DNA of 40,936 nt from an uncultured Ruminococcus sp. (lineage in GTDB: Bacteria > Bacillota > Clostridia > Oscillospirales > Ruminococcaceae): the NCBI RefSeq assembly GCF_937915125.1, contig NZ_CALDMP010000065.1:1-40936 (forward strand), given 5' to 3'. This document shows positions 1-8,124 of the stretch, piece by piece. The notes under the pieces were generated by a model, which saw nothing but the letters and a program-made list of their open reading frames with translations, made no database searches and had not been told where the DNA came from. The translations under genes were made by a program, and so were the position numbers. Within the stretch, counting starts at the first letter, position 1; every line of letters begins with the position of its first letter.

Positions 1-22
1 TCAATGCCGGCTCTTTCTACTG

Positions 23-56
23 GGCGCAATCTTTTGGATTGCGCCTTTTGTTTTTT
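23..56 (+). terminator. Rho-independent terminator of an upstream gene
   Basis: A 9-bp perfect stem (GGCGCAATC with GATTGCGCC) around a 5-nt loop is followed by a T-rich run. The gene it ends lies outside the window. Confidence 0.85.
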
Positions 57-58
57 GA

Positions 59-89
59 GATCTCTCCGGTATGGGGAGATCTTTTTTTA
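59..89 (+). terminator. Second hairpin terminator in tandem
   Basis: GATCTCTCC pairs with GGGGAGATC (one G-T wobble) and is followed by seven T. It sits 3 nt after the first terminator, so the upstream unit ends with a tandem pair just before the promoter of the CBS gene. Confidence 0.7.
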
Positions 90-98
90 TTCTGGGGC

Positions 99-127
99 TT
101 GCAATGCGTAGGGAATTATGCTATAAT
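99..127 (+). promoter_or_regulatory. Sigma-A promoter of the CBS-pair gene
   Basis: TTGCAA (99-104) and TATAAT (122-127) are separated by 17 bp. Transcription would start about 30 nt before the ATG at 164, which argues against any start upstream of it. Confidence 0.75.
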
Positions 128-163
128 GTTAAGCATCAAAGATTTAAAAAGGAAGGATATCCA

Positions 164-601
164 ATGAATATTGTTTTTTTAATAAAGCCAAAATGTAATA
201 CTGCTTTTTTATATACAGATGATTCCATTCGGCAGGGATTGGAAAAGATGCATTATCACAAATACACAGCAATTCCGGTGATCGACCATGAGGGCATATA
301 CCATGGTACCATTACAGAAGGGGATTTTTTGTGGCATATTCTGGGGCGTAATATTCAGGAGGCATCTTTGTCCTGTGACATTCGCACCACAGAGCATGAC
401 TTTGTTGCAGATTTGCTGCGTCCATCGTTTAATCCGCCGGTGAATATTTATGCGACTATGGATGATCTGTTGCAAAGGGTCATGGAACAAAATTTTGTTC
501 CTGTCGTGGATGATCGGGGCGTCTTTGTGGGGATCATTACTCGAAAAGATGTAATCGGATATTTCTCTGGAGTGGACAAATCTGTTGATTCTGTCGAATG
601 A
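164..601 (+). CDS. CBS-domain pair protein
   Basis: A soluble protein of 145 residues that is almost entirely a tandem CBS pair (Bateman module). The first CBS covers roughly residues 10-65 (with the HKYTAIPVID strand) and the second roughly 90-140 (with FVPVVDDRG followed by GIITRKDVI). Such modules bind adenine nucleotides and usually regulate a partner; no catalytic domain is attached, so its partner is unknown. The ATG at 164 follows GGAAGGA (151-157); an in-frame start at 71 would lie upstream of the promoter and is rejected. It is followed after 62 bp by the thioredoxin-reductase-like gene on the same strand, so the two may be cotranscribed. Family is clear, role is not. Confidence 0.85.
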   Translation: MNIVFLIKPKCNTAFLYTDDSIRQGLEKMHYHKYTAIPVIDHEGIYHGTITEGDFLWHILGRNIQEASLSCDIRTTEHDFVADLLRPSFNPPVNIYATMDDLLQRVMEQNFVPVVDDRGVFVGIITRKDVIGYFSGVDKSVDSVE

Positions 602-663
602 TTATTGCATAAAACCTGCATTTTTTGGAATTCTAATGGTATTCTGGAAGGAGGCATGGAAAA

Positions 664-2298
664 GTGGAACATTTGTATGATGTCATTATTGTGGGCGGCG
701 GTCCTGCCGGACTTACGGCGGCAATATACCTGACACGTGCCAAGTACCGGACTCTTGTGCTGGAAAAGGAACAGATCGGCGGACAGATTGCCATTACTTC
801 GGATGTAGAAAATTATCCGGGCATTTTAGAAACCAGCGGTTCACAGCTTATGCAGAATATGCGGCAGCAGGCGATACAATTCGGCGCAGAAATCCGGACA
901 GCGCATGTAACCCGGTTGTCGTGCGGTGGACTTTTCAAGGAAATTGTGTCTAACCAGGGGATATTTCATTCTCTGGGTCTTATTTTGGCAACTGGAGCTG
1001 CACCGCGAATGGCTGGCTTCCAGGGCGAAGCGGAATTTCGGGGACGTGGCGTTTCCTATTGTGCCACATGCGATGGCGCATTGTTCCAGGACATGGATGT
1101 TTTTGTCATTGGCGGCGGCTATGCGGCGGCACAGGAGGCGTTATTTCTTGCCAAATATGCTAGAAAGGTGATTATGTGCATTCGCCGGGATGTGTTTTCC
1201 TGTGCAAAATCCCTTGCGGAACAGGTGCTTGCCCATCCGGGAATTGAAGTGCGGTTTCAGACGGAACTGGTGGCTGTGCAGGGTGACCAGATGTTACGCT
1301 CTGCACTGCTACGTGATCGTGCCACTGGTGAGACAGTGGAGTATATGCCGGCGGATGGGAATTCTTTTGGTGTATTTGTGTTTATCGGGTATATGCCGGA
1401 AACATCGCTCTTCCGGGAACAATTGGAATTGTCAGAGGGTGGATATCTGAAAACGGATATCCATCAGAAAACCAGCTGTGACGGCGTTTATGGTGCAGGT
1501 GATGTCTGTGAGAAAAGCCTGCGGCAGATCGTCACAGCGGTTTCAGATGGTGCAGTTGCGGCGAATGCACTGGAACATGTGCTCACTGCACGACATGAAA
1601 TGTATCATATTCCAGCATTTCCTATGCCGCAAAAGAAAATCAATGCGAAAGATCATCCAGTTCCCGGGAAAAAGACAGATTCTTCGGACTTTTTACCCAC
1701 TGAGACAAAGGCGCAGCTGAAGCAATTGTTTCGTGCGCTGAAAAAGCCCTTGCGTATCCGGTTGCATATGAGCAGCAGTGCACTTTCTCAAAAGGCATTT
1801 CGTTTTGTCCGTGAAGTCTGTGACCTGTCCGATTTTTTGCAATGGGAAACAGTTTCTCTGCCAAAAGGACAAGAGAATCCATGTCCTGTACTAGAATTTT
1901 GTCAAGGGGATGGAACTTCTTATGGACTGTTTTTCCATGGCATTCCGGGCGGTCATGAGATTCAGTCCTTTGCCATGATGATCTACAATTGTGCTGGCAA
2001 AGGGCTGCCATTGGATGGGGAGACACAGGCGGCAATTGCTGCGCTTCCGGCATTGCATCTGGAAATTGCAGTGACATTGTCCTGTACCATGTGTCCGGAT
2101 ACGGTCATTGCCGCAAGCCGGCTTGCTCTGCTGAATCCACGAGTGCAGACGGATATTTATGTGCTCCAGTGGCATGAAAAATTCCGGAAACAGCATGGTA
2201 TCCTCAGCGTACCGTGCATTTTATGTCAGGGAAAGGTCATTGGTTTTGGGAAACGCTCGGAACGGGAATTGTTGCAACTGATTCAAAATCAGGAATGA
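664..2298 (+). CDS. Thioredoxin reductase-like flavoprotein fused to a C-terminal glutaredoxin-like domain
   Basis: A 544-residue pyridine nucleotide-disulfide oxidoreductase. Residues 1-310 are a complete thioredoxin-reductase unit: FAD loop GGGPAGLT (11-18), redox pair CATC (C133, C136), NADPH loop GGGYAAAQEA (150-159) and the late FAD motif GVYGAGDV. Residues 345-544 form a two-fold thioredoxin-like module with CTMC (C474, C477), resembling the N-terminal module of AhpF but placed at the C-terminus. By family knowledge, electrons would run from NADPH via FAD to C133/C136 and then to C474/C477, with a peroxiredoxin or protein disulfide as likely final acceptor; no ahpC lies nearby. The start is GTG, set by GGAAGGAGG at 646-654; the ATG at 656 is out of frame. 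Confidence 0.88.
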   Translation: MEHLYDVIIVGGGPAGLTAAIYLTRAKYRTLVLEKEQIGGQIAITSDVENYPGILETSGSQLMQNMRQQAIQFGAEIRTAHVTRLSCGGLFKEIVSNQGIFHSLGLILATGAAPRMAGFQGEAEFRGRGVSYCATCDGALFQDMDVFVIGGGYAAAQEALFLAKYARKVIMCIRRDVFSCAKSLAEQVLAHPGIEVRFQTELVAVQGDQMLRSALLRDRATGETVEYMPADGNSFGVFVFIGYMPETSLFREQLELSEGGYLKTDIHQKTSCDGVYGAGDVCEKSLRQIVTAVSDGAVAANALEHVLTARHEMYHIPAFPMPQKKINAKDHPVPGKKTDSSDFLPTETKAQLKQLFRALKKPLRIRLHMSSSALSQKAFRFVREVCDLSDFLQWETVSLPKGQENPCPVLEFCQGDGTSYGLFFHGIPGGHEIQSFAMMIYNCAGKGLPLDGETQAAIAALPALHLEIAVTLSCTMCPDTVIAASRLALLNPRVQTDIYVLQWHEKFRKQHGILSVPCILCQGKVIGFGKRSERELLQLIQNQE

Positions 2299-2352
2299 CC
2301 CTGACTCATATAAAGTGAGCACTTTTTTTTGATTGCAAGTATACAATATCAG

Positions 2353-2388
2353 AAACCGGACGCACCACAGTTGTGATACGTCCGGTTT
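2353..2388. terminator. Convergent intergenic hairpin
   Basis: AAACCGGACG pairs with CGTCCGGTTT (10 bp), between two converging genes. The flanks are A/T-rich but lack a clean T run on either side, so it may act weakly in both directions. Confidence 0.55.
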
Positions 2389-2430
2389 GTTATATATCAA
2401 GGGAATTCCGCAGAAGCTGGCAAAAAGAAT

Positions 2431-3813
2431 TTACTGCAAATCACTCAGTGCAATTGCCGGGGAGCCGATATTCAGTATATTCAAATACAGATTGTCCATT
2501 TTGTATGCATCTACCAGGAAAGCAAGGGTGACCTCGGCGGATTCGCCTGGCGCAAGATCTGTCAGATTGTTCTTATGAAAGCTGTGATCGGTGGAGAAGC
2601 TGAATGCCATGTTGTCATATTTCAGTTCGAGGTTGCTGTCGATGGAGTATGTGCCGGCAGCGTCCCAGTCATAGAGAACCTTTCCGTTTTCGATCCAGAA
2701 GAGAGACGGGCACACGCATTCCTCTACTGTTTCAGAGCCGATGTTGGTATAGGTCAGGTGCATTACCAGAACCTTCTGGGGAACGGTTTCCTCCTGTGTC
2801 TGTTCATCCAGAGTATTGACACCGTCACCCATGGTATACCATTTGCGGACACTGTCAGCCACAGTGCCGTCAGCTTTGGTGTAATCCGCATAGTTTGCTG
2901 GATTGCCGCAGCCGTCTGTGGTGATGCCGTCGAAGGTGTCCTGTATGCTGACGCTGTCCACAGAGACAGAAACGGCACTTTCTGTTTCATAAAAATCGCT
3001 GTTTGTAATGGTATCTCCGATATGGAAAATCTGGAGCTGTTCCGTGTCAAGAGTGTCGTCTTCGATATTGCCGGCTTCTTGTTTCTCGGTTTCCTCTCTC
3101 CATATTGTGGCAGTTTCTGTGTCTGCCGGCGTCAGGGTTAGCTGAGCGGCGATTTGCTTTACTTCGTCTTCTGTGATATCTGAAGTGACGTACATTTCAA
3201 CGGCATAGGGCGAATCCGGGAAAGCCACCCAGATCTCACGGTCGAACACCGTGCCGCTTTTGCCGGTGGTGTCACGCTTGGCGCAGAGGACAGTATTTTC
3301 ACCACAGGTATAGGTCTCCTGGGAAATGGTGTAGGAGATCTGATGGGTGAGGGCTTCACTTTCACTGCTCATCTTCCAGTATAGCATGGTAACGCCCCGA
3401 CCCTGTGCGTCCCCGTACTTGCCATCTTGTTCCACATACTCCATGCCCTCAGGCATCCAGCCCACAGACAGCGCCATGGGCTGCGTGGGTGTGCTTGTTT
3501 CACTGCCGTTTTCGATGACCACATTCTGCTGATAAGCGCCTGTTTTCTGGAAATATGCGCTGAAATGGCTGATGGCAAAGGCAGTGGATGGAACGAGTAC
3601 CACAGCAGCGGCAATGGCAACAGCTGCGGTAATGGGCTTTTTCATACGGAAATTGTGCTTTTTCATCTTTGTGACCTCCATCTGGGTGTGCATCTGGCTT
3701 TTTTTCTGCTGATACTGTCTGGAAAAGACATGGGGCTCTGCTTCCGGTGCGAAAGCATCCTCCACGATCTGTTCCCATTCTTTGTCGTTATAGGGAAAAG
3801 AGTTGTGTTTCAT
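2431..3813 (-). CDS. Membrane anti-sigma factor of the DUF4179 type
   Basis: A 460-residue single-pass membrane protein. The charged cytoplasmic part covers residues 1-59, one membrane segment lies at about 60-82 (alanine/valine-rich), and a long extracytoplasmic part follows, rich in T, E and D, with W/Y-containing beta-type segments. This layout and the sequence resemble DUF4179 proteins of Clostridia that pair with ECF sigma factors. It overlaps the sigma gene by 26 bp, implying translational coupling; AAGGGGGA lies 9 nt before the ATG. The cytoplasmic tail is expected to hold the sigma factor and the outer part to sense an envelope signal; the signal is not known. The domain name is from recall and moderately certain. 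Confidence 0.75.
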   Translation of the reverse strand: MKHNSFPYNDKEWEQIVEDAFAPEAEPHVFSRQYQQKKSQMHTQMEVTKMKKHNFRMKKPITAAVAIAAAVVLVPSTAFAISHFSAYFQKTGAYQQNVVIENGSETSTPTQPMALSVGWMPEGMEYVEQDGKYGDAQGRGVTMLYWKMSSESEALTHQISYTISQETYTCGENTVLCAKRDTTGKSGTVFDREIWVAFPDSPYAVEMYVTSDITEDEVKQIAAQLTLTPADTETATIWREETEKQEAGNIEDDTLDTEQLQIFHIGDTITNSDFYETESAVSVSVDSVSIQDTFDGITTDGCGNPANYADYTKADGTVADSVRKWYTMGDGVNTLDEQTQEETVPQKVLVMHLTYTNIGSETVEECVCPSLFWIENGKVLYDWDAAGTYSIDSNLELKYDNMAFSFSTDHSFHKNNLTDLAPGESAEVTLAFLVDAYKMDNLYLNILNIGSPAIALSDLQ

Positions 3814-4339
3814 AATACATGTCCCCCTTTTGTTTTCGGATGGTTTTCTTGGCTCGTTCGAATCGTTTTCGGGCAGCTGCCTCCTGTATGGACAATTGGG
3901 ATGCGATTTCCCGGAAGGATAACTCCTCCTGACAGCGCATCAGAACGATGTGCCGATCTGTTTCTCCCAAAGGCTCCAGGAGTGCTGCAATGGCTTCTTC
4001 CTGTACCACATTTGCCAGGAGCTGTTCGATGTCATCACTCTTGTCCGGAATCTGCATGATCTTGTCATCCCATGCTGTCCATCGTGCGGATTCCTTCTGA
4101 TTCCTGCGGTATTGGTTGATGGCAGTGCTGCGTATGATACGAATGATGTAGCGTTTTGTCTGTTCACTGTCCACGTCACCAATCTTGCGCAGGTTCTGTA
4201 TGATACGCAGAAAAGCGTCTGATACAGCGTCCTCTGCCTGCTGTGTGTGATGCAGGATGGCATAGGCAATGCGGTACATGGGCTGTTCGTAGATCTGGTA
4301 AAGCTGGTCGAGTTTCTCTTGTTCTTCTGGTGTTGTCAT
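3788..4339 (-). CDS. ECF-type RNA polymerase sigma factor
   Basis: A 183-residue group IV sigma factor. Region 2 covers about residues 10-80 (YRIAYAILHH, then DAVSDAFLRII, then RYIIRIIRSTAINQYRR), and region 4 is a helix-turn-helix at about 125-175 (FREIASQLSIQEAAARKRFERAKK). It directs RNA polymerase to a small envelope or stress regulon and is expected to be held by the overlapping anti-sigma gene. The start is taken at 4339, where AGAGGTGAGC precedes the ATG; a longer frame from 4408 would run across the -10-like TATAAT and has no ribosome site. The regulon cannot be named from this window. Confidence 0.9.
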   Translation of the reverse strand: MTTPEEQEKLDQLYQIYEQPMYRIAYAILHHTQQAEDAVSDAFLRIIQNLRKIGDVDSEQTKRYIIRIIRSTAINQYRRNQKESARWTAWDDKIMQIPDKSDDIEQLLANVVQEEAIAALLEPLGETDRHIVLMRCQEELSFREIASQLSIQEAAARKRFERAKKTIRKQKGDMYYETQLFSL

Positions 4340-4355
4340 ATGCTCACCTCTTTTC

Positions 4356-4376
4356 TCGGACGTCCTGTCTATTATA
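4356..4376 (-). promoter_or_regulatory. ECF operon -10 element with palindrome copy 1
   Basis: On the minus strand TATAAT (4376-4371) lies 31 nt before the sigma-factor start. Directly downstream is the palindrome GGACGTCC (4358-4365), within the 10-mer TCGGACGTCC that recurs at 4464. No good -35 element is visible. Confidence 0.45.
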
Positions 4377-4463
4377 ACAGATTTGCAGATAAATTTGTGA
4401 CATAACATTCAAAGAATTTTGTGAAATGACAGGAACTTGCGGTATACAGATGATTTGTGTCAT

Positions 4464-4474
4464 TCGGACGTCCG
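4464..4474. repeat. Palindrome copy 2 upstream of the ECF operon
   Basis: The 10-mer TCGGACGTCC repeats exactly 108 bp from copy 1, and here it extends to the perfect palindrome CGGACGTCCG (4465-4474). This could be a binding site for a dimeric regulator, or chance. The rest of the 287-bp gap holds only A/T-rich sequence and a weak imperfect hairpin near 4508. Confidence 0.4.
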
Positions 4475-4556
4475 GTTATCATAACCATTTGTAACAGCTT
4501 TTTGTGACATCCGCACTTTTTTATGTGGATGGTAAATTAAAAATTGAGGAATGCTT

Positions 4557-4587
4557 TTACACACATCTACAGAAAATATGTTATAAT
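4557..4587 (+). promoter_or_regulatory. Promoter of the small secreted peptide, with Bce-type half-site
   Basis: TATAAT at 4582-4587 sits in the block TATAATAGAAACATCAATT, which recurs almost unchanged at 4840-4858. At the same distance upstream in both copies is a TNACA-N4-TGTAA-like element; here TTACA-CACA-TCTAC (4557-4570), with a perfect left and a poor right half. No sigma-A -35 is evident. Confidence 0.5.
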
Positions 4588-4626
4588 AGAAACATCAATT
4601 TTCCAGGGAACTGGAGAAATGGAAGG

Positions 4627-4773
4627 ATGAAAAACAGAAAGAAAATGGCTGGTGCGTTCGCCGGGGCATTGATTGCGGCGGTATCTTGTATGTGTTTCAG
4701 TTTGCAGGCAAATGCAGAGCTGGCACTGGTGGGCTATCGTGGAGATGTGAACCATGAGATGATTTTTCAGTAA
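4627..4773 (+). CDS. Small secreted peptide, or remnant of a dockerin-type protein
   Basis: A 48-residue open frame behind GGAAGGATG. It starts with a textbook signal peptide (MKNRKK, a hydrophobic run, then an AxA-type site at LQANA), leaving a mature part of only about 18 residues (ELALVGYRGDVNHEMIFQ). The segment YRGDVNHE resembles the beginning of a dockerin calcium loop (GDVNxD), so it could be the stump of a dockerin protein cut short by a stop; equally it could be a genuine peptide. It has its own promoter, very like that of the following ABC operon, suggesting shared control. A 9-bp A/T-rich stem (4759-4767 with 4782-4790) overlaps its 3' end. Confidence 0.55.
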   Translation: MKNRKKMAGAFAGALIAAVSCMCFSLQANAELALVGYRGDVNHEMIFQ

Positions 4774-4814
4774 TATCGTATAAAAATCATACAGAAAAGC
4801 TTTTAGAAAATCTG

Positions 4815-4845
4815 TCACCAGATTGTAAGAAAATTGTTCTATAAT
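4815..4845 (+). promoter_or_regulatory. ABC operon promoter with BceR-like site
   Basis: TATAAT at 4840-4845 lacks a -35 box, but TCACC-AGAT-TGTAA (4815-4828) matches the known BceR-type consensus TNACA-N4-TGTAA at all but one defined base. A response-regulator-dependent promoter is inferred; the matching regulator would be the one starting at 8125. Confidence 0.5.
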
Positions 4846-4875
4846 AGAAGCATCAATTCAAAAGGAGTGACTGCA

Positions 4876-5538
4876 ATGAATATCGTGACATCACAGGATC
4901 TGTGCAAATACTATGGGACAGGCGAGAATATGGTCAAAGCACTGGATCATGTTTCCATTGCCATAGAGGACGGAGAATTTGTCTCCATCATTGGTACTTC
5001 GGGCAGCGGCAAGTCTACGCTGCTGAATATGCTGGGCGGGCTGGACAGACCCACTTCCGGGGAAGTTATGGTTTCGGGGAAACAGCTTTCCCGGATGAAT
5101 GACGAGGAACTGACCATCTTCCGCCGCCGGAATATCGGTTTTGTGTTCCAGAATTACAATCTGGTGCCGGTGTTGAATGTGTATGAAAATATCGTTCTGC
5201 CCATTGAACTGGACGGGGCAGAGGTGGACAAAGACTATGTCCATACCATTGTGGAAACGCTGGGACTGGAGAAGAAACTGAAAGCCATGCCCAACCAGCT
5301 TTCCGGGGGACAGCAGCAGCGTGTTGCCATTGCCCGGGCACTGTCTGCGAAGCCTGCTCTGATTCTGGCAGACGAGCCCACCGGAAACCTGGACAGCAAA
5401 ACAGGCATGGACGTGATCTCTCTGCTGAAAGTCACCAGCCGGGAATTCAGCCAGACCATTGTCATGATCACCCACAATGAAGAAATCGCACTGATGGCAA
5501 ATCGGATGATCCGCATTGAAGACGGCAAGGTGGTGTGA
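4876..5538 (+). CDS. ABC transporter ATP-binding protein, peptide resistance (BceA/MacB) type
   Basis: A 220-residue ATPase of the MacB/LolD/BceA family, complete for the family. Walker A is GTSGSGKST (40-48), the Q-loop is FQNYNLVPVL, the signature is LSGGQ (142-146), and Walker B with catalytic Glu is LILADE followed by PTGNLD. It powers the FtsX-type permease encoded 3 bp downstream. The start is set by AAAGGAGTG at 4861-4869; an upstream in-frame codon at 4834 lies before the -10 box. With the adjacent two-component pair it forms a module that in other Firmicutes senses and removes cell-wall antibiotics such as bacitracin or lantibiotics; the substrate here is unknown. Confidence 0.93.
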   Translation: MNIVTSQDLCKYYGTGENMVKALDHVSIAIEDGEFVSIIGTSGSGKSTLLNMLGGLDRPTSGEVMVSGKQLSRMNDEELTIFRRRNIGFVFQNYNLVPVLNVYENIVLPIELDGAEVDKDYVHTIVETLGLEKKLKAMPNQLSGGQQQRVAIARALSAKPALILADEPTGNLDSKTGMDVISLLKVTSREFSQTIVMITHNEEIALMANRMIRIEDGKVV

Positions 5539-5541
5539 GCC

Positions 5542-8052
5542 ATGCTGAAAAATAACAATCAAGGTGCAGTGAAACGCATTGCAGCCCGTTCCATGCAGCA
5601 GAACCGGATGCGGAATCTGTTTGCTGTGCTGGCGATTATTCTGACAACTTTCATGTTTACCACGGTGTTCAGCATCGGGTTCAGTCTGGGCAAAAATCTC
5701 AATACCATGATGCTCCGGGAGCAGGGAACAAAGGCTGCGGTGTTTCTGGATGCTCCCACAGAAGCGCAGATCGCACAGGCGAAGCAATGTGAACACCTGA
5801 ACGCTGCCGGGCTTCGGATCGACGCCGGCATTGCACAGAAACCCGGAAATCCGGAAACGGGAATTGCTCTGCGGTATTATGATCAGACCGAATGGGAAGA
5901 AAACCTCCTTCCGGCTGTCACTGATGTGGCCGGGAATTATCCCACGAACAAAATGGAGATCATGCTGTCCAGGGCGGCGCTGGATGCGCTGGGCATTTCT
6001 CAGCCGAAAAGCCAGATGGACATCACTGTCACTGTGGACGGAGAACCGCAGACTTTCCAGCTTTGCGGATGGTTCACGGATTACTGTTTTACCGCCGGAG
6101 GATTTCAAGGCTTTGTTTCCAAGGCATATGCCGACAGTCTGGGACTTACGGAAGAAGAAAACGGCACTCTTTCCATGTCGGCAAAGGTGGGTGCACAGGG
6201 TGTACTGCTGGAAGAACTAGATAGGCAGGTGACGCTCGAAAAAGGACAGATGATCGACTCCACCTATGATGTACAGGACGAAAACGGTTCTAATGTTCTG
6301 GTGGCTGTGGTTTCCATGGCGATCGTGGGACTGATCATTGTATTCAGCGGCTATCTGCTGATCTACAATGTCATGTATATTTCGGTGACAAAGGACATCC
6401 GCTTTTACGGTATGCTCAAAACCATCGGTACATCGCCGAGGCAGATTCGGAAAATGGTGCGGATACAGGCGTTCCGGCTGTCTGTGGTGGGGATCCCTGT
6501 GGGAATTCTGCTGGGAACGCTGGTTTCCTTTGTCGCTGTTCCCTATGCGATGAAGCTGTTCGGCACAAATGGCGTTATGCCGACGGATATCAGCTTCAAT
6601 CCCTTTATTTACATTGGAACGATTTTGTTCGGTATTTTCACTGTTGCTGTCAGCTGCCGGAAACCGGCGAAGCTGGCGAGCCGGGTCTCTCCTGTAGAAG
6701 CTTTGAAGTACAACGGGCAGAATGCAGAAAAAATCAAGCCGAAAAAATCCACGGATGGTGGAAAACTACACAAAATGGCATACCGCAATGTGTTCCGGGA
6801 AAAGAAGCGTGCAGTTTTGGTGTTTGCCTCCCTGTTTATGGGAACTATGGCGTTTCTCTCCACAAATGCCTTTATTGGAAGTATGAAGCTGGAAAACTAT
6901 GTGGACTACTACCTGCCAAATGACTATACGATTTATACGAACTGCGGCGATGATACACTGTCGGAAGATGAGATACAGAAAAATGTGGATGCAGCGCTGA
7001 AAATGGCAGAGGAAATCGCTGTAATCGACGGCATTAAGAATGTCAGCGTAAATCGTTCGTTGGATGCAGATATTACCTTTGACAAGGAATTGTTCCGCCC
7101 GTTTCTGGAAAATCAAGGTGCAGATGAAGCGCAGATCCAGTACATGATCGAGTATTATCAGGAAAATGCCTATTCTGCACCGGTGATCAGCGTCAGCACA
7201 GAAATGATGGAGCTGTATAATCAGAAGGCAAAACAAAAAATCGACATCAAACGGTTTGAAAAGGGTGAGATCTGTCTTGTGGGATATGTGAATTCCCAGG
7301 AGCAGGCGGAATGGGTGAAGGGCAAGACCATTACCCTCACAGATCCCGACAGCGGAAAATCGGTTGCACTGGAAGTGGGCAGCTGTCTCACTAATGGGGA
7401 TGATCACGGCATTAACGTGGGATATTACTGGCAGATGGCAGGTGCACCGTCCTGTGTGCTGGTCAGTGATGCAGCAATGGAACAGCTGACAGATTCTCCT
7501 TCGGTAGATGATATCATCATTGACTGCGACCCAAAAGCGGAAAGTTATGTGACTGCCCGGATCAAGGAACTGACCAAAGTCAATCCGGCTGCACGGTATT
7601 TAGAGATCAAATCGGAAATGATAGAGGATTTTCAGTCCTCTATGACGGCAATGCATATTCTCACCGCCGGCATTTCCATTGTGCTGATTCTCATTGGCGT
7701 GATCAACTTTATCAATGTGATGCTCACAGGTGTATTTACGAGACGAAAAGAGCTTGCAGTGATGGAGAGTGTGGGCATGACCAAGAAGCAGGTGCGGAAA
7801 ATGCTCATGTTTGAGGGCGTGTATTACGGACTGATTACCATCGTTCTGATTCTTACTGTTGGAAATGTGATCGTTTATGCAGTTGCGAAGCTGGCGCAGA
7901 GAGTTGCAGACTATGCTGTATTCCACTATCCATGGACATTGATGCTTTGGATCGCAGTGGTAATTCTTCTGATCTGCATTGTGGTGCCGGCAGCAGTTTA
8001 TCGAACGATCTCAAAGGACAGCGTGACGGAACGGCTGAGAAGCGGCGAATAA
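5542..8052 (+). CDS. FtsX-type ABC transporter permease, large
   Basis: An 836-residue membrane protein with two FtsX-like units. Membrane segments appear near residues 24-46, 251-280, 310-335 and 350-370 in the first half, about 420-445 at the start of the second half, and three more in the last 140 residues (ending with AVVILLICIVVPAAVY). A large extracytoplasmic domain of about 250 residues (450-700) separates the second-half segments, and a smaller one follows the first segment. The motif TRRKELAVMESVGMTKKQ is the typical FtsX coupling loop; VTKDIRFYGMLKTIGTSPRQ is its first-half equivalent. Members move peptides across, or release them from, the membrane rather than classic import. It ends at a hairpin terminator. 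Confidence 0.9.
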   Translation: MLKNNNQGAVKRIAARSMQQNRMRNLFAVLAIILTTFMFTTVFSIGFSLGKNLNTMMLREQGTKAAVFLDAPTEAQIAQAKQCEHLNAAGLRIDAGIAQKPGNPETGIALRYYDQTEWEENLLPAVTDVAGNYPTNKMEIMLSRAALDALGISQPKSQMDITVTVDGEPQTFQLCGWFTDYCFTAGGFQGFVSKAYADSLGLTEEENGTLSMSAKVGAQGVLLEELDRQVTLEKGQMIDSTYDVQDENGSNVLVAVVSMAIVGLIIVFSGYLLIYNVMYISVTKDIRFYGMLKTIGTSPRQIRKMVRIQAFRLSVVGIPVGILLGTLVSFVAVPYAMKLFGTNGVMPTDISFNPFIYIGTILFGIFTVAVSCRKPAKLASRVSPVEALKYNGQNAEKIKPKKSTDGGKLHKMAYRNVFREKKRAVLVFASLFMGTMAFLSTNAFIGSMKLENYVDYYLPNDYTIYTNCGDDTLSEDEIQKNVDAALKMAEEIAVIDGIKNVSVNRSLDADITFDKELFRPFLENQGADEAQIQYMIEYYQENAYSAPVISVSTEMMELYNQKAKQKIDIKRFEKGEICLVGYVNSQEQAEWVKGKTITLTDPDSGKSVALEVGSCLTNGDDHGINVGYYWQMAGAPSCVLVSDAAMEQLTDSPSVDDIIIDCDPKAESYVTARIKELTKVNPAARYLEIKSEMIEDFQSSMTAMHILTAGISIVLILIGVINFINVMLTGVFTRRKELAVMESVGMTKKQVRKMLMFEGVYYGLITIVLILTVGNVIVYAVAKLAQRVADYAVFHYPWTLMLWIAVVILLICIVVPAAVYRTISKDSVTERLRSGE

Positions 8053-8062
8053 TAACACCGAA

Positions 8063-8094
8063 AAAAACTGCGTACTTTACGGTGCGCAGTTTTT
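8063..8094 (+). terminator. Terminator between ABC operon and two-component genes
   Basis: A 10-bp perfect stem, AAAAACTGCG with CGCAGTTTTT, whose 3' arm supplies the T run. It separates the transporter transcript from the regulator pair. Confidence 0.8.
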
Positions 8095-8104
8095 GTGGTA
8101 TAAT
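8076..8104 (+). promoter_or_regulatory. Promoter of the response regulator / kinase pair
   Basis: TTTACG (8076-8081) and TATAAT (8099-8104) are spaced by 17 bp, with the -35 inside the terminator loop. The ATG follows 21 nt downstream of the -10. Confidence 0.6.
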
Positions 8105-8124
8105 GGAGCGTAAGAGGTGAGGTC

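Noticed and set aside
71..163. N-terminal extension of the CBS protein from an ATG at 71
   Set aside because: It would start upstream of the promoter and inside a terminator hairpin; the ATG at 164 has a good ribosome site.
4891..6108. A 405-codon open frame antisense to the ABC ATPase and permease
   Set aside because: Histidine/glutamine/cysteine-rich composition typical of shadow frames; the plus-strand genes have all family motifs.
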